The position numbers and the translations under genes were made by a program. Below the pieces are notes generated by a model. That model searched no databases, had not been told where the DNA came from, and was given only the letters and a program-made list of their open reading frames with translations. From positions 3,594,170-3,658,169 of the forward strand of contig CP154956.1 of assembly GCA_039621445.1 (NCBI GenBank): a stretch of DNA of 64,000 nt, written 5' to 3'. Source of the DNA: Euglena gracilis. Lineage: Eukaryota > Euglenida > Euglenophyceae > Euglenales. Of the stretch, positions 44,230-55,569 are shown one piece after another (position 1 is the stretch's first letter; each line of letters begins with the position of its first letter).

Positions 44230-45010
44230 TCCCCACATGAGAATTCTGTTTGCCGGGGCTACAATGAACGCAAGGGCAGTGGCAGGGAATTACACACTCC
44301 TCAGGTGCAACTCTATCAATGCCTGCTGTTGCTTATCAAGGCTGATTTTTTTCCATGATTCCAAGAAATCCAGCCTGAACTGTGGCCGTATAAAAATTGG
44401 AATTAATCACAAACCATACCCTGGTGAACTCTTCCAAAAACTGTTTTTGCTGTTAGCATTATCAACCGCGTCAAAAACAGACAAGCATTTCATTCCATTC
44501 ATTCCATTTTGTTCGCAAAACTTATCAAAGGTCAGGTGACACGATGGCCATGGTGACACGTAACCATAGCCTCTTCCCAAGTCCGCAAATGGAACAAATC
44601 AAACACAAGGCATGGAAAGGTTGTTGTACGTTTTTTCAAACACCTTTGAAATTTGTATGATTTATGCATGATTCAGGCGTTTGAAAACTGTGAAGAGTCC
44701 AGACACATATAGGTGTGCAGTATGTGAACGGTGAACACCATCCGTTAGTGTAGATTTTTTTGGCCAAATGGCATTTGATACATCAATGCATTTAAACCCT
44801 TGTAAAAATGAGAGAAAATTTTCTATCAAACCGGACGGTACACCTACTAGGGAAAACTTTCCCCTCATTTGCAACACTATGTTTTGAAAACCATGGGTGT
44901 TTTGAACAATCGTTCGCACTGTTTACTCCAAAAATTGTTGAAAACACAATGTCCTGCACATTTTCAAAAGAAATCGAAAAATCAAATCCAATGAAAAAGA
45001 AAACAGGCTG
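44230..45010 (-). pseudogene. Decayed non-LTR retrotransposon reverse transcriptase
   Basis: Minus strand. At 44795-44662 one frame reads IDVSNAIWPKKSTLTDGVH then RSHTAHLYVSGLFTVFKRL. This lines up with the non-LTR pattern PKKgdltd..nyRpisl.sVlyKvlErL. Further along the strand (about 44500-44430) another frame gives MKCLSVFDAVDNANSKNSFW, resembling motif A (AFDaVdn). Stops and frameshifts separate the parts and no YxDD was found, so it is dead. Clade undetermined. Confidence 0.38.
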
Positions 45011-45139
45011 TTAAGAAACCCCAACCTGGAAGAAACAAAAAAGGCTTCAAAAAATAAGGCTAGCTCATGGATATGGATGGGGAACAAATGCACATGAATA
45101 TCCAGGTGTCACCGGGGAGTTCAACACCCCAGGCAGGCT

Positions 45140-45300
45140 GCTGGCACTTCAAACCCTTTACGCCACACCGCAGCAATGCCTCCAGGGGGTTCTGGCCGCT
45201 GGAGGCGCTGGACGCGGGGCGGGGGCAGCCCCCAGCTCAGCAGCAGCTCCTGCAGCCGGGGCAGGTCGGCCACCCGGAAGCCCCCGGCAGGGTGTTGCCC
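45140..45300 (-). CDS. Candidate exon upstream of the GT31 gene
   Basis: GC-rich minus-strand segment reading GFRVADLPRLQELLLSWGLP then PPRVQRLQRPEPPGGIAA. It contains an amphipathic Leu-rich helix. It lies on the gene strand 2.6 kb before the first GT31 exon and could belong to its N-terminal stem region. No clear acceptor. Family unknown. Confidence 0.3.
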
Positions 45301-45349
45301 GATTTTTCCAATGGGCTTTTCCGGTTCTACCCCATTGACCACAATAAGT

Positions 45350-45830
45350 GGGTAGCCACTCATGCGTGTTTTAGGACCCCCCAAAAATTTGACCCCCCCC
45401 CAAAAAATAAGACCCCCTTGCCAATTTTCAGCAAAACTCCAAAACTGTTTAAAAAAAGCCCCCCTCAGGATTTTCAGGGAAAATCCAAAAAATACACCCC
45501 CCAAAAAACTGTAAAAATGCGCCGAAATGGGTGATTTTTTGACATCTTTGATTTCTGCCCATTTTGCAGGCGTGAAAATCGACGTTTTTTAAAGACAGTT
45601 TTGCTAATTGCTGAAAATCACCCCCTTCTCTCCTGTTTTTTTTTACCTTCCGCAGGACGCCTTTTTCGGCCAAATTCTTCAGCAAAAAAAACAACAAACA
45701 AAGAGACCTCCCAAAAAATAGCAGATAGAAAAAATAGACCCCCTTGGGATTTTCAGCAGCAGGCCCAAAAAGTACACCTGGGGCCTCATTTGGGGGGGGG
45801 GGCTCATTTGGGGGGTGTTGGGAGTCCCCC
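45350..45830. mobile_element. C/G-type element with AAAAAATAAGACCCCC words
   Basis: CCCCCCAAAAAATTTGACCC, CCCCAAAAAATAAGACCCCC, CCAAAAAATACACCCCCC on the left and TCATTTGGGGGGGGGGGCTC on the right. Related to the 41.16-kb family but less regular. Confidence 0.45.
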
Positions 45831-46161
45831 GGTTCCTTTTCAGCGCCTGGTGCTCTCGTGCGTGACAGATGGGGGACCCAATGGTGAAACAAGGCAATGC
45901 ATCCCAAAAAGGCGCGCATCTGCCAAATGAATAGTCTGCCAAAGAATTCAGGCTGAGAGAGCCCACCACACACAGCAGAGGGCATTCCATGGGAGGGGAG
46001 GCAGGCATAAAAAATTGTGCCACCGAAACACTAAAGAAATAAAAAATAAATAAAAACATCAAACATGGATGAAGTGCCCTAAGAAGGCTGGTTGAAATGC
46101 ATCTCAGATCTAGCCTTCGGGTGCGGTTGGGGAGGCAGGCAGATGCAACCTCCAAGCACAC

Positions 46162-46219
46162 CCAACCCTGGCCACGCAGGTCCACGTCGTAGGGCGTCTC
46201 CGGCATCCAGTCCTGGAGG
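46162..46219 (-). CDS. Candidate exon upstream of the GT31 gene
   Basis: Minus strand. After GGTGCAG|C the frame reads LQDWMPETPYDVDLRGQGW and meets TTGG|GTGTGC, the donor form favoured in this window. If the frame continues it reads VCLEVASACLPNRTRRL. The composition is convincingly protein-like. No family is recognised. Confidence 0.35.
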
Positions 46220-46295
46220 CTGCACCGATGCCAGGGCCACGCAGGAGGGCAAGAGAGGACACCGCCCCCCCCCCACTCGGATCACTCAAGAGGAA

Positions 46296-46375
46296 ACAGT
46301 ACACACACACACACACACACATACACACACACACAAACACACACACACACACAGAGAGAGACAGAGAGGGAGAGA
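46296..46375. repeat. CA then GA microsatellite
   Basis: (AC)n with ATAC and AAAC interruptions, then GAGAGAGACAGAGAGGG. Confidence 0.95.
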
Positions 46376-46442
46376 GGAGGGAGAGCTCCTTCTGGTTTGG
46401 GCTGGGGAACTCCCTGACGTCCCAGACGCGGCCTCTTGACTA

Positions 46443-46566
46443 ACCCCCCCCCTAACAGTGGGGCGTGCCCTCTACAAGAGCAGGGTCCAAATAGTAGAGC
46501 ACCCCCCCCTCTGGCGAAGCGAGCGTCCACTACAAGAGCGCCCGCTCTACAATTAGGGGGGGGGGT
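46443..46566. mobile_element. Short C/G element with CCCTAACAGTGGGGCG ends
   Basis: TAA|C9-TAACAGTGGGGCGTGCC at the left, two CTCTACAAGAGC/CACTACAAGAGC units, CTGGCGAAGCGAGCG inside, and CTCTACAATTAGGGGGGGGGG|TA at the right. A compact example of the C-run/G-run plan. Confidence 0.6.
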
Positions 46567-46592
46567 ATGGCCTCCGGCATCTCGAGCAAAAC

Positions 46593-46687
46593 CTTGGGCC
46601 CCCGAAAGCTTCCGGCAGCAGCAACCCAGCCATCGACACCGTGCCAGATGGTTCCAACGATGGGCACTCCTGACGCAGCCTTGGACG
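46593..46687 (-). CDS. Candidate exon upstream of the GT31 gene
   Basis: Minus strand. The acceptor CGGCCCCACAG|CG opens SKAASGVPIVGTIWHGVDG then WVAAAGSFRGPK, ending at CCCAAG|GTTTTG. Both splice signals are good and the segment looks like folded-protein sequence. It abuts a C/G element. No family is recognised; it may be an early GT31-gene exon or another gene. Confidence 0.38.
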
Positions 46688-46999
46688 CTGTGGGGCCGGG
46701 GAGAGGGACGTGTTGGTCCCCCCCTGCGCTTGGAGGAGCTCGGCCCAGAATTGGCCCCGTGGCATCGCCGCTTTGGTGTCGTCGGGGGGGGTGCCTGCCT
46801 GGACAGGCACTCCAGGGTACCCCCCCCCCGGGGTTGGGTACATGGCCAAAAGTGTCTGGGCACTTGGCTAAGGCACTTCCGGCACCGAAGGCGCTAGAGC
46901 CCAGAAGGGCGTTTTTAGGCAGTTTTTGGCCCGCAATCAGGCAGGCACCGACCCACAAAGGGGAAGGGTAGTGCCCACCTGCCAAGGCACTCCAGGGCA

Positions 47000-47405
47000 A
47001 CTCCCCCACCCCCAGGATTATCAAGTTCAGGCGAGTCGAAGTAATCTACACGTGCCAATTCATCTCCTTTCAATGCCCCAACTTCATTTTTTCGTTTTTC
47101 TTTTTTTTCATCTTTTTCATTTTGTCAAGTTCAACTTTAACCTTATTTCGACCCCGCCCCCAATCCCGGCTGCGCCAGAGCTGGGGCGGTCAGCCGCGCA
47201 ATAAAATTCAGTCTGCCATCGACGGAACTTAAGACGGATAGAGAGCGTGAGCTGCTTCATTATCTACAAATATTTGTCCTTGCTTTTCAGAGAGGCAGCG
47301 GGTCATTAAACCTCCTGCTAAAAATACATTTTGCCAGCATGGTGGATAGTGTAAATTATCTGCTAGCAGGCTGGCTTTTGGTGCATCACATTCCTGAAGG
47401 CACAC
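47000..47405. other. No feature recognised
   Basis: T-rich stretch at 47080-47130, otherwise unremarkable and without coding character. Confidence 0.4.
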
Positions 47406-47412
47406 ATTGTAA

Positions 47413-47792
47413 ACCCCCCCAAATGTAAACCCCAAAAAATAAACCCCCCCTGAGGACTTTGAAATCCGCCCGAATCTAAAACCCCCCTCCGGCGCGAAGC
47501 GAGGAAGGAAAAAATTTGACAAAATATCTTCTGAAATTGTGATTTTTGGTAGATTTGGGGGCAATTTTTACCAAAAACATGTGAAAATTGCTCCTTCGCC
47601 CGAAAAGTGAAACTTTTGGACCCCCAAGGGTGGGCGTATTTGTGATTTTGGACCGAAAAAAGTGACTACTGGATCCCGCCAGGAAGCTGATTTTCCCGAC
47701 CAAATATAAAAACCCCCCAAATATAAAACCTCCGTGGGGGTCTTGAAATTTCCACCCAAATATAAAACCGGGGGAGTTTATATTTGGGGGGG
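47413..47792. mobile_element. C/G element with AAATGTAAACCCC / TTTATATTTGGGG ends
   Basis: GTAAA|CCCCCCCAAATGTAAACC at the left and GGGAGTTTATATTTGGGGGGG|TAAC at the right. Inner words AAATATAAAACC are repeated. A CGGCGCGAAGCG hairpin variant sits at 47490. Flanked by TA. Confidence 0.7.
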
Positions 47793-48079
47793 TAACAGTC
47801 CCACTGTCCTATTCCATTGAGTGGAGGCTGCACTTCCAAATAATGTGACGCAAAGTCTATCTGGTCAAAGCAATTTTGTGTCTGATATGACTGGAGGGAA
47901 CTGGACAGCCGGTGTCAGACTTGGGATGCTGCCTTGGCTATTGGGCCTCTGGAAAGACACAATTTCTGGAAAAGCAGAACGCGGAAGACAATATGGATCG
48001 AAATGTAATGTGAAAAATAAATAATGCCAGAATGCCAGAATGCCATAGAATGAGTCCCTTCCATCGCGGTACTGCACCA

Positions 48080-48540
48080 CTCCGTGCGGGTGAACCATCA
48101 GTACTCTCTTGATCGTCGCTCGGGGGCAGGAGCCGAGAGAAATTGGGGGCAGGCTTGCATGGCGCAACAACGGCTACAGCCAGCCTTGCATGCCAGCAGA
48201 CATACCACATGCTGGATGCAGGCCTGGATGGAGGAGCTTGGGGCCCTCCGCCGAAGTAGAGCGCGCCACGAACTGACTGGCATGCCAACGGAGGGGACGC
48301 CAGCGGTGAGGTCAGGCCCATACCCCTGTGTCGGGCCGTACCGGGGCAGGGGTCAGCAGTGGGGCGAAATTGGGTCACACAACCAAACTTGACCAAAATG
48401 GTCCCCCCAGCACTGGGCTTCGGAACACGTACGACACGTGCGGACCTCCTGACCTTGTGCTGACGCCACTGACGTTTGCCTCCGAACAGCCGTTAAAACA
48501 GCCAATGTTAATTCTGACCGGGCAGGATTTCCTAGGTAGG
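48080..48540. other. GC-rich segment, possible exon(s), strand unclear
   Basis: Plus frame: QACMAQQRLQPALHASRHTT then CWMQAWMEELGALRRSRARH. Minus frame: CQSVRGALYFGGGPQAPPSR ending at ATGTG|GTATGT, a consensus-like donor. Both look protein-like. I cannot choose. Confidence 0.3.
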
Positions 48541-48689
48541 AGGTAGAACATGCTGGATATAGGGACAAATGGCGATAATAAGAATAGCATTCCTACCCGC
48601 CCCTGTCCAAGCTAATTGTGCATTGTGAGGCCAGGTATTGAAGAAGAAAAAATCCGGGAAGAAGCAGGGGTTTGCGCTTACCCTGAAAC

Positions 48690-49400
48690 GGATAGCTACA
48701 GATGACTATGGAGAACTACATCAGCCCGAAACCCCCAAATACGGATAACTCTGGATAACTTCGGATAAGCGACTCCCAGGTACAGATAACTACGGATGAA
48801 GATAACTATGGATCACTGTGGTTTTGAGGTCTGGCATGGCTGACGAGGACTTTTGACTGAGGGGGAGGCAGAGGGGTATCACACATTAGTGCACATTATC
48901 ATGTAGTGTATGCACACCATATTCTTTTTGATGGTGGTTTTTGGACGATTCAGAGGGTCTTATTGCAATCTATCTGTCTTCTTCATTCTTCTTTATAATA
49001 TTCCAACCTTTTTTGGATGGTTTGCAAGTGCTGGGTTGCGGACCCACAAGAACTCCAGTTGAAAATTTCGGAGTTAAACGTTGTCAAAAATTGTCGATAA
49101 AAATGCAGTCTTTTTGCTGCTTTTAAAGAAGATGTCAGCCGAAAAGTTGGAACCACCCACAAAATCCCAACAAATCCTGACAACACCCCTGGGGGGGGGG
49201 GGGGTGTAATTTGGGTTCTGGTGGAAAACCTGAGGTCGGAGGCTTCTATTTGGGGCTTTGGGGGGAGGTTCATTGCATGCTTCATTTGCTGCAGCCCTGG
49301 CCTCTTCCAGGGATTGGTGTTTATACGTAGTTGGGGGGGGAGTCAAATTCTTACCCGTAGTTATCTGTAGTTACGTAGTTTTCTGGAGTTATCCACAGTT
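48690..49400. mobile_element. Element with clustered GATAACTACGGA words at both ends
   Basis: 48690-48815 has about eight variants of GATAACTACGGAT/GATAGCTACAGAT. 49345-49400 has the complements (GTAGTTATCTGTAGTTACG, GGAGTTATCCACAGTT). Many short inverted subterminal sites at both ends of about 700 bp resemble transposase-binding arrays. The interior has a C/G run at 49190-49205 and no recognisable ORF. Confidence 0.5.
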
Positions 49401-49429
49401 GCAAAAACGCGTACATTGAGGAATTTGCA

Positions 49430-49760
49430 GGATGGAAGAAAGATGGTGGAGGTAGACCACGCAACCCTTGGGTCGGGCCCGTTCATTTCTCACGACCACC
49501 CCCTTGCGACGTTGGCTGTGGGCAAATTGGCGAGTCCAGCGCCCAAGCCACAGGCTCAGCAGGGGAATGACATGGGCCAGGCTGGGCCGGCAAGATGCCT
49601 GCCTCTGGGCCGGAGACTCGACCCCAGCTTTCCCCGCAACGCCTGTCTGTCCGGCTCCCATCCACAGGTCCACAGAAAACCTCGTGCACACGAAAAACCA
49701 GAACGGGGTGAAAATTAGAACGTGGGTCGGGGCCAGGTGGGCGGTGCTCAGCCAAAGCAA
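49430..49760. other. GC-rich segment open on both strands
   Basis: Plus: MVEVDHATLGSGPFISHDHP then LATLAVGKLASPAPKPQAQQ. Minus: GRWTRQFAHSQRRKGVVVRN. Exonic DNA is possible, but splice signals are not decisive. Confidence 0.28.
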
Positions 49761-50171
49761 GCTGATGAGGGACAAAGGCAACCCTCAACAACTTGCCCCC
49801 CTCCCCCGTGGGGCGTCCCAGTGGTTAAATGGGGGGGGAGTCTTTTTGGCAATTTCTTCATTTGGGGTTTCGCCCACCATTTTTGGTTTATTTTGTGATT
49901 ATTTGGCAGAGGGTTAGGGTTACATTTTGTTTATTATTCCTAGGGAAGTATGGGAAATTTCTGAGGGGGATCCGGACACTCCTCAAACCCTCCTCATTCT
50001 TCAAAAAGTAGAGAGATTGCGGTGATCCCCCCAAAACTGCAAAACTCGCAGTACTTGACTGGGTTCCTTGAAAGGCAAGCTGGCAGTGCTGGCCTTGGTG
50101 GAGGCAGCACGATGGATGACGCTGTGGCGAGGATTGTGTTGGGGACAGCGCTCTGAAACCGCACATTCTTT

Positions 50172-50440
50172 ACCCCCCCCCGGGGGGTTGCTCTTGCAAA
50201 AAAACAGTTGGTCACTTTTTTCGGAAAACCAGTCAGTCACTATCCCCCCAGGGGGGGAGGTCGGGCACTCTGGGATTCAAGGGAAACTGACCACAAACAC
50301 AAAGAAAATGGCTCACAAAAAGGGTTCTGACGTCTGACGCCATCAGCAACGGGTCAATTTGGTAATTTTTTGCGACCCCCCTGGGAGGTTAGGCCAAGAA
50401 CCAGTCAGTGACTGTGAAAAAAAAAAAACCAACCAATCAC
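50172..50440. repeat. Dispersed AACCAGTCAGTCAC-type repeat, copy 5
   Basis: GTTGGTCACTTTTTTCGGAA, AAACCAGTCAGTCACTATCC, C/G run, GTCGGGCACTCTGG, then GCCAAGAACCAGTCAGTGACTGTG. A second fragment (AAACCAGTCAGTCAGTCACT) lies at 50.67-50.72 kb inside the next element. Confidence 0.65.
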
Positions 50441-50459
50441 CCCCGACACTGGCTACCTA

Positions 50460-50952
50460 CCCCCCCCCCTGGGGGGATACTGTCACCTGACAAGGTCGGC
50501 TGGCACCAGGGACCATACCGCTTACCAACTCCCTGGTGGGGGAAGTGTTCACTTTGGCCACTCGGCCGAAAAATGGCCAAAAATCAAAGGATTTGGTCAA
50601 AAATCAAAAAAAATACGGCGCCTGGTGGCCACTTTCGGCCAATGCTGGCCGACCCCCCAGGCGGGTCTGGAGCCAAAAACCAGTCAGTCAGTCACTTTGA
50701 AAAAACCGGTCAGTCAACCCGGGGGGGGGGGACCAAGGACCCTGACAGTTTCCCCAGGGCAAGGCTCTCACAGTTTCACAGGTAGGGCATTCAGGAAGTC
50801 AATGAAAAATGACCTGACAGGTTGGAGGGGGACCTGGGACCCTGACAATTTCATACCCTGACAGATCGACTGGTGCTGGCCCCACCCCGACAGCTTCCCG
50901 GGCGGGACCCTAACAGGTCCTCGGGCATGATAGTCTCTTGGGGGGGGGGGGT
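50460..50952. mobile_element. CCTGACAGG-type C/G element interrupted by another repeat
   Basis: Starts CTAC-C9-TGGGGGGATACTGTCACCTGACA and ends TCGGGCATGATAGTCTCTTGGGG with a G run. The modules CCCTGACAGTTTCC, CCTGACAGGTTGG and CGGGCGGGACCCTAACAGGT are present. A GGCGCC hairpin segment with CAGTCAGTCAGTCAC lies in the middle. The simplest reading is a nested insertion. Confidence 0.6.
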
Positions 50953-51649
50953 TGAATGATTGTTGGTTTCAAACCCAGCGACCAGAGGCCCCCACCAAGA
51001 GGTGGGCGGAGGGGAAAAAGGCCGAAACGAAACCGCCCAAAAAGTGAGCACCAATCCAACTTTTGAAGTTCATCGTGTATGGACAGTTTTGCAAAAAGTG
51101 TGTTTGTTCTTCCACTAAAATTCATCCAGACCCCTGAAAATTTCACCTCTCGCCTTCCTTTGGGGAACAATCCTTGGTTCCTTCTGGGAGAGCCCTTTGG
51201 CACATGACGAATTGGACTTTTACACCTTTTTTGATAAAATAAAAAATAATTTTTGAGGCAGGGTTGGAACGCTGATCAGGTGGCATGCTATCCACAGAAT
51301 TATGAAAAGCATCGCGTGCCACGGCACTGACGCTTCTGCAACCGACCCACAAACAACCCATCAAACGACCGAAAAAATTAACAAGTCGGACCATGGATAC
51401 TACCTCCTCAGCAAGTCAAACTATGCAGCCGGATTGAGCCAGTCTGCTGGTGCCCGAGAGGCATTAAGCGGTGAATGAGCATGGCTGTCTGCCCCGGCTT
51501 GTGCCTGCTTCCCCCCCCCAGAGAAAGAAAAACAATAGAGAATGGCATTCCCCTCCCAAAAGAGGGGAAATGGAAACAAGAAATTGGTGAACAGTTTGGT
51601 GAAAAACTCGTCAATGGAGGGGAGAGGGGTCTGGGGCTGTGAAAAGACT

Positions 51650-51950
51650 GCTGGCTGGCTGCCCCCCCCACAGGGGATGGCGTGCTCTTTAGCTTCAGCA
51701 ACACCCTAAGGCCCCGAAGAACACCATAGTATTGAAATTTACACGTCACAGCACGAATGGGGTTTTGACATTGAACGTGCAGCAGCGGCAGTCTCGGGTC
51801 GTTCTCAAGCCCTGTTGGCACAGGAAGGCTCCGCCACCGCAACGTCGGGATGCACTGCAGCTCCCGGAGGACGCGAAGGCCCCGGGGTGTCCCGGTTGGA
51901 GTCGCATGGGTGGACCGGTCACGTCTCGAATGGCACACTCGAATGGTCAT
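51650..51950 (-). CDS. Candidate duplicated exon segments, minus strand
   Basis: Minus-strand frame reading TPRGLRVLRELQCIPTLRW at about 51890-51830 and, 160 bp later in the same strand and frame, GVLRGLRVLLKLKSTPSPVG. The two share RGLRVL..L...P and are also alignable as DNA, so a small exon or part of one may have been duplicated. The pattern is LRR-like but lacks the N and LDLSG ends of the 8-17 kb gene. Splice sites not found. Confidence 0.28.
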
Positions 51951-52280
51951 TGACCGCGGTTTTTGAGGGTTGTTCGACATACGGGGTCTGTGAGTGTCGG
52001 CACCTCGCTCTCTTTTCTGGAAAAGAAATCCGACATTCATTCCATTCCCACCGACTTTTTTTTTCCAGGTCGTTTTGTTTCTGCATTTCCCGGAGCGGGG
52101 GTGGTCGTAAGACAGGGGGGTGGGGTGGCAACAACAAGAGCCTCCGCAGCTCGTCAGAGGACAGGAAATCAGGGCGTTGGACGCAGTGTCAGGAAGCTCT
52201 CATACCCCAGGAACTGCCAAATTCCTCAGGTATGGCCAATCTGTCTGCACAGGGAGGCTTCGGCGTACAGTTTGGCAACA

Positions 52281-52700
<420 letters not shown>

Positions 52701-53027
52701 CATGGAGTAACCGTGTCAAGGACGGGGAGGAGGAATGTGGCAAGCACCTCTGGGCATCCAGGCAAGTTGACCAGTGAAAAAAAAAAAATGGAGAGGGCAC
52801 AGAAATCACGGTGCCATGTGGCCCCAGCTCCCCAGCCGTCCCCTGCAATGAGCACCAGGGGCTGCCAGCGTTGATGCTGCCACCAAGAGGCGACGACAGG
52901 GACGAGCAGGGCCTCCTCCGAAGCGTTGTGCTGCTCTCAGAGCCTCCCCACACACCTGAACCTGAAATGGGCATTCGAGACTATCACTGAAACTCTGGCA
53001 AATGGTGTCTCCTGGAGAAAAAGGCAC

Positions 53028-53310
53028 GGTGGTCCTTAAGCAAAAAAAAATTCCCATCCCAGCATATTTACTAAAAAAAACCCACGGGCAGAAAAACCCA
53101 CAGGACAAAAAGATGGCCATATTTTGGCAAAAAGCGTCGAATTCGGGGGGGGGGGGGGGGGTTTCTGGTATCCTTGGATCACAGCCCATCCAGCCAAATC
53201 GTCAAAGAATGTGTTTTTAACTTTTAATTTTCGACCCCATTTGGGCCTAAGCGCTGGGGCTGTCAGTCAGTCCTCAATGAAAAAAAAGGGGTGGTCCCTT
53301 AAAGACCACC
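53028..53310. mobile_element. GGTCCTTAAG-type element, copy 2
   Basis: GGTGGTCCTTAAGCAAAAAA ... GGGGTGGTCCCTTAAAGACCACCC. The interior CAGCCCATCCAGCCAAATCG matches the 28.98-kb copy. A 15-G run is at 53145-53160. Confidence 0.6.
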
Positions 53311-54002
53311 CTGGGAAACGGGGTTCATTAAAAAACATTTGTGTAAAAAAATACAGAAACTGAAGAAATGGCGATCTCACTTATATCCACGAGGACATGG
53401 AGCACAGTGCAAAATCACCGGCCCGCTACCTGGCAGCTCGGAATGTGGAGTTGTCAAACTCATATTTTTTGGTTCATTGACAGGTGCCGAAATTGAGCCA
53501 AAATTGGCTAAAGGATGGGTAGAAAAAAGAACACATATTTTGGAGCCTCAAAACATGCTTCGGGCCACAAAACGTGCACCTGCCTGAAACGATAAATTTC
53601 ATTGTCATAAACTTTCTACTTCATCATCATTTTTGTTGACTCGTTACATGTAGGTTGCAATTTTCAGGCAAATTCTAAAGGCTTTAGGGACTGATGCCAT
53701 GTCGTGACTCACCTCGAAGATCCAAGGCATTTTCGTCTTCTTCTTGCTGTACTTCTTGGTGCTTTACTTGATGGGTTATGGATTCTCTTGAGTTCAAAAT
53801 TGCCTTAGAATGACAATAAATGATGACAGGGGTGAGGAGAGGCCCGAGAAAACCTTGATTAAAAATGAATACCCCCCCGCCCCGCCCTGCCCAATAGAAG
53901 CACGGGTGCACTTACCGCCACCTCTGGCGGCGGGGAGTGCGCTTCTATTTGGACCCTGCCTGCGTGGTTTTTGTTGATTTCTTTTAGAAATCCCATCAAA
54001 AT

Positions 54003-55310
54003 GGGGGTCGCTCTTATCACTTTATGGGTAAGAGCGAAGCTTACTCGTGGGCAAAAGGGGGGGTTGAACCCCCCCCCGCCCCCCTCCCCCCCCCCCAGGT
54101 CGGGGCCACCAGGAGAACTGGCGGATTATCACCATGATCCCGGCTCCGTTCCCGGAATTTTTTTTTTCAGTCGCGGGTGACTGGATTTCTAGTTCCGAAT
54201 CACCTCCGTTTGACCCCCAACTCCCCGACAGGCCCGAGTCATTCAGCCGCGAAGGGGTCCAAATTGGTTAGGATTGCCCCCCTCTTCCGCCAGAGGTCCA
54301 AAAATTGGTCAAAAAATCGATTTTTCGAAAGTATCTCGAGAAAACATACATTATCTCCGGAAGTGTCGGTCTGACAAAATGTACCCCTGGAGGCCCTCTA
54401 TCGCCCCCATTCACCGTTTTGACCGCCGAAACGCCTGGCCCGTGCTCCAGCGCGCTTTTGTGGCCCAAAATGGCCTTTTTGGGGGTGTTTTTTGGGCCGT
54501 TTTTTTTGCCCAAAAATCGATTTTTCCGAAATATCTCGACAATGAAGCAAAATCAAAGAAAATCTCCGCAAAGCAAAAATGATTCCCTTGGAATGCCCCA
54601 TCCAACCATGGTTAACTTTTCCCTCAACTCTTCATGTGGCCCGAGTTACAGCCATTTTTCGGCCAATTTTGGCCCATCAGGGGTCATTTTGGGCTGTTTT
54701 CTTCCAGGGTCAAAAAATCGATGTTTTCAAAATATCTCCAAAATGAAGCAAAAATCAAAAAAAATCCGGAGACCTAAACTGAAGCCCTTACAATGCCCTA
54801 TCTAACAGTATTTTGATTTCCCCGCAAATCCCCGCCCAGCCCGAGTTACGGCCATTTTTTGGTCAATTTTGGCCATTTCGTACAGTTTTGGCCTGTTGTG
54901 ACTTTCTTGGGTTAAAAAGGTCGAAAAAATCGAAAAAATCGAAAGATTTTTTTTGCCCGAAACGACCGAAACGACCCGGAAAACCTGTTTTTGAGCCGAA
55001 AATGAGCTTTTTTCGACCCCCTGGCGTCCCGTTTTTTTGCCCGATGAATTTTGGGTCATTTCCGGGTCAAAAATGTCAAAAAAAATTCGAAGGATTAGGG
55101 TTAGGGTTAGGGTTAGGGTTAGGGTCAGGGTTAGGGTTGGGGGGGGGGGTCGCTGAGCTCCTATCATTTCAAAAAAATACTGCAAGTAAATTGCCGTAAA
55201 TTGCACGTGTGTAATTTGTAAATCATAAATAATGCGAATTTTGCAATGCTAGTCTTTTTAGCCGTCCATTACGTGCAACTTCCATTAAGAGCTCAGCATT
55301 ATTCAAAACC
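54003..55310. mobile_element. Long dispersed repeat with AAGAGCGAAGCTTAC, copy 2
   Basis: GGTCGCTCTTATC, AAGAGCGAAGCTTAC, C runs, GGCGGATTATCACCATGATC, TTTTTTTCAGTCGCGGGTGA, GAATCACCTCCGTTTGAC, repeated AATATCTCGA.AATGAAGCAAAA blocks, then TTAGGG repeats at 55094-55140. GCTGAGCTCC and TTAAGAGCTCAGCATTATTC close it. Longer than copy 1 because the AATATCTC block is repeated more often. No coding domain. Confidence 0.65.
55094..55140. repeat. Interstitial telomere-like (TTAGGG)n
   Basis: Six to seven TTAGGG units, one TCAGGG, then a G run. It lies inside the long repeat, so it was probably carried in by it and does not mark a chromosome end. Shorter TTAGGG words occur at 13.15, 21.55, 49.91 and (as CCCTAA) 61.44 kb. 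Confidence 0.85.
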
Positions 55311-55569
55311 TGGTGCAATTGTAGTGGACCGCCGTCTTCGGCGCTGGGGGTGTGTTTTTATTTGGACCCTGCGTTTCAGGCGGCCGTGCGCTTCTTGGGG
55401 GGGTTATTTCTTCCAAAAAAAAAACTGAGAAACTCTGCTTGAAGATCAGCAAGGAACAGGACAACTCGTGGCATCCACTGTGTTTCAGGTTCTGCACATG
55501 TCGTATTGAATGCACAGTGGGTTGAGCATTCCCCAAAGTGGGCGATCACCTAGATCACCTACTCGCCCC

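Noticed and set aside
55094-55140. Chromosome end
   Set aside because: The TTAGGG block is short, lies within a dispersed repeat and is followed by ordinary sequence; the same words occur inside a fold-back element at 13.15 kb.
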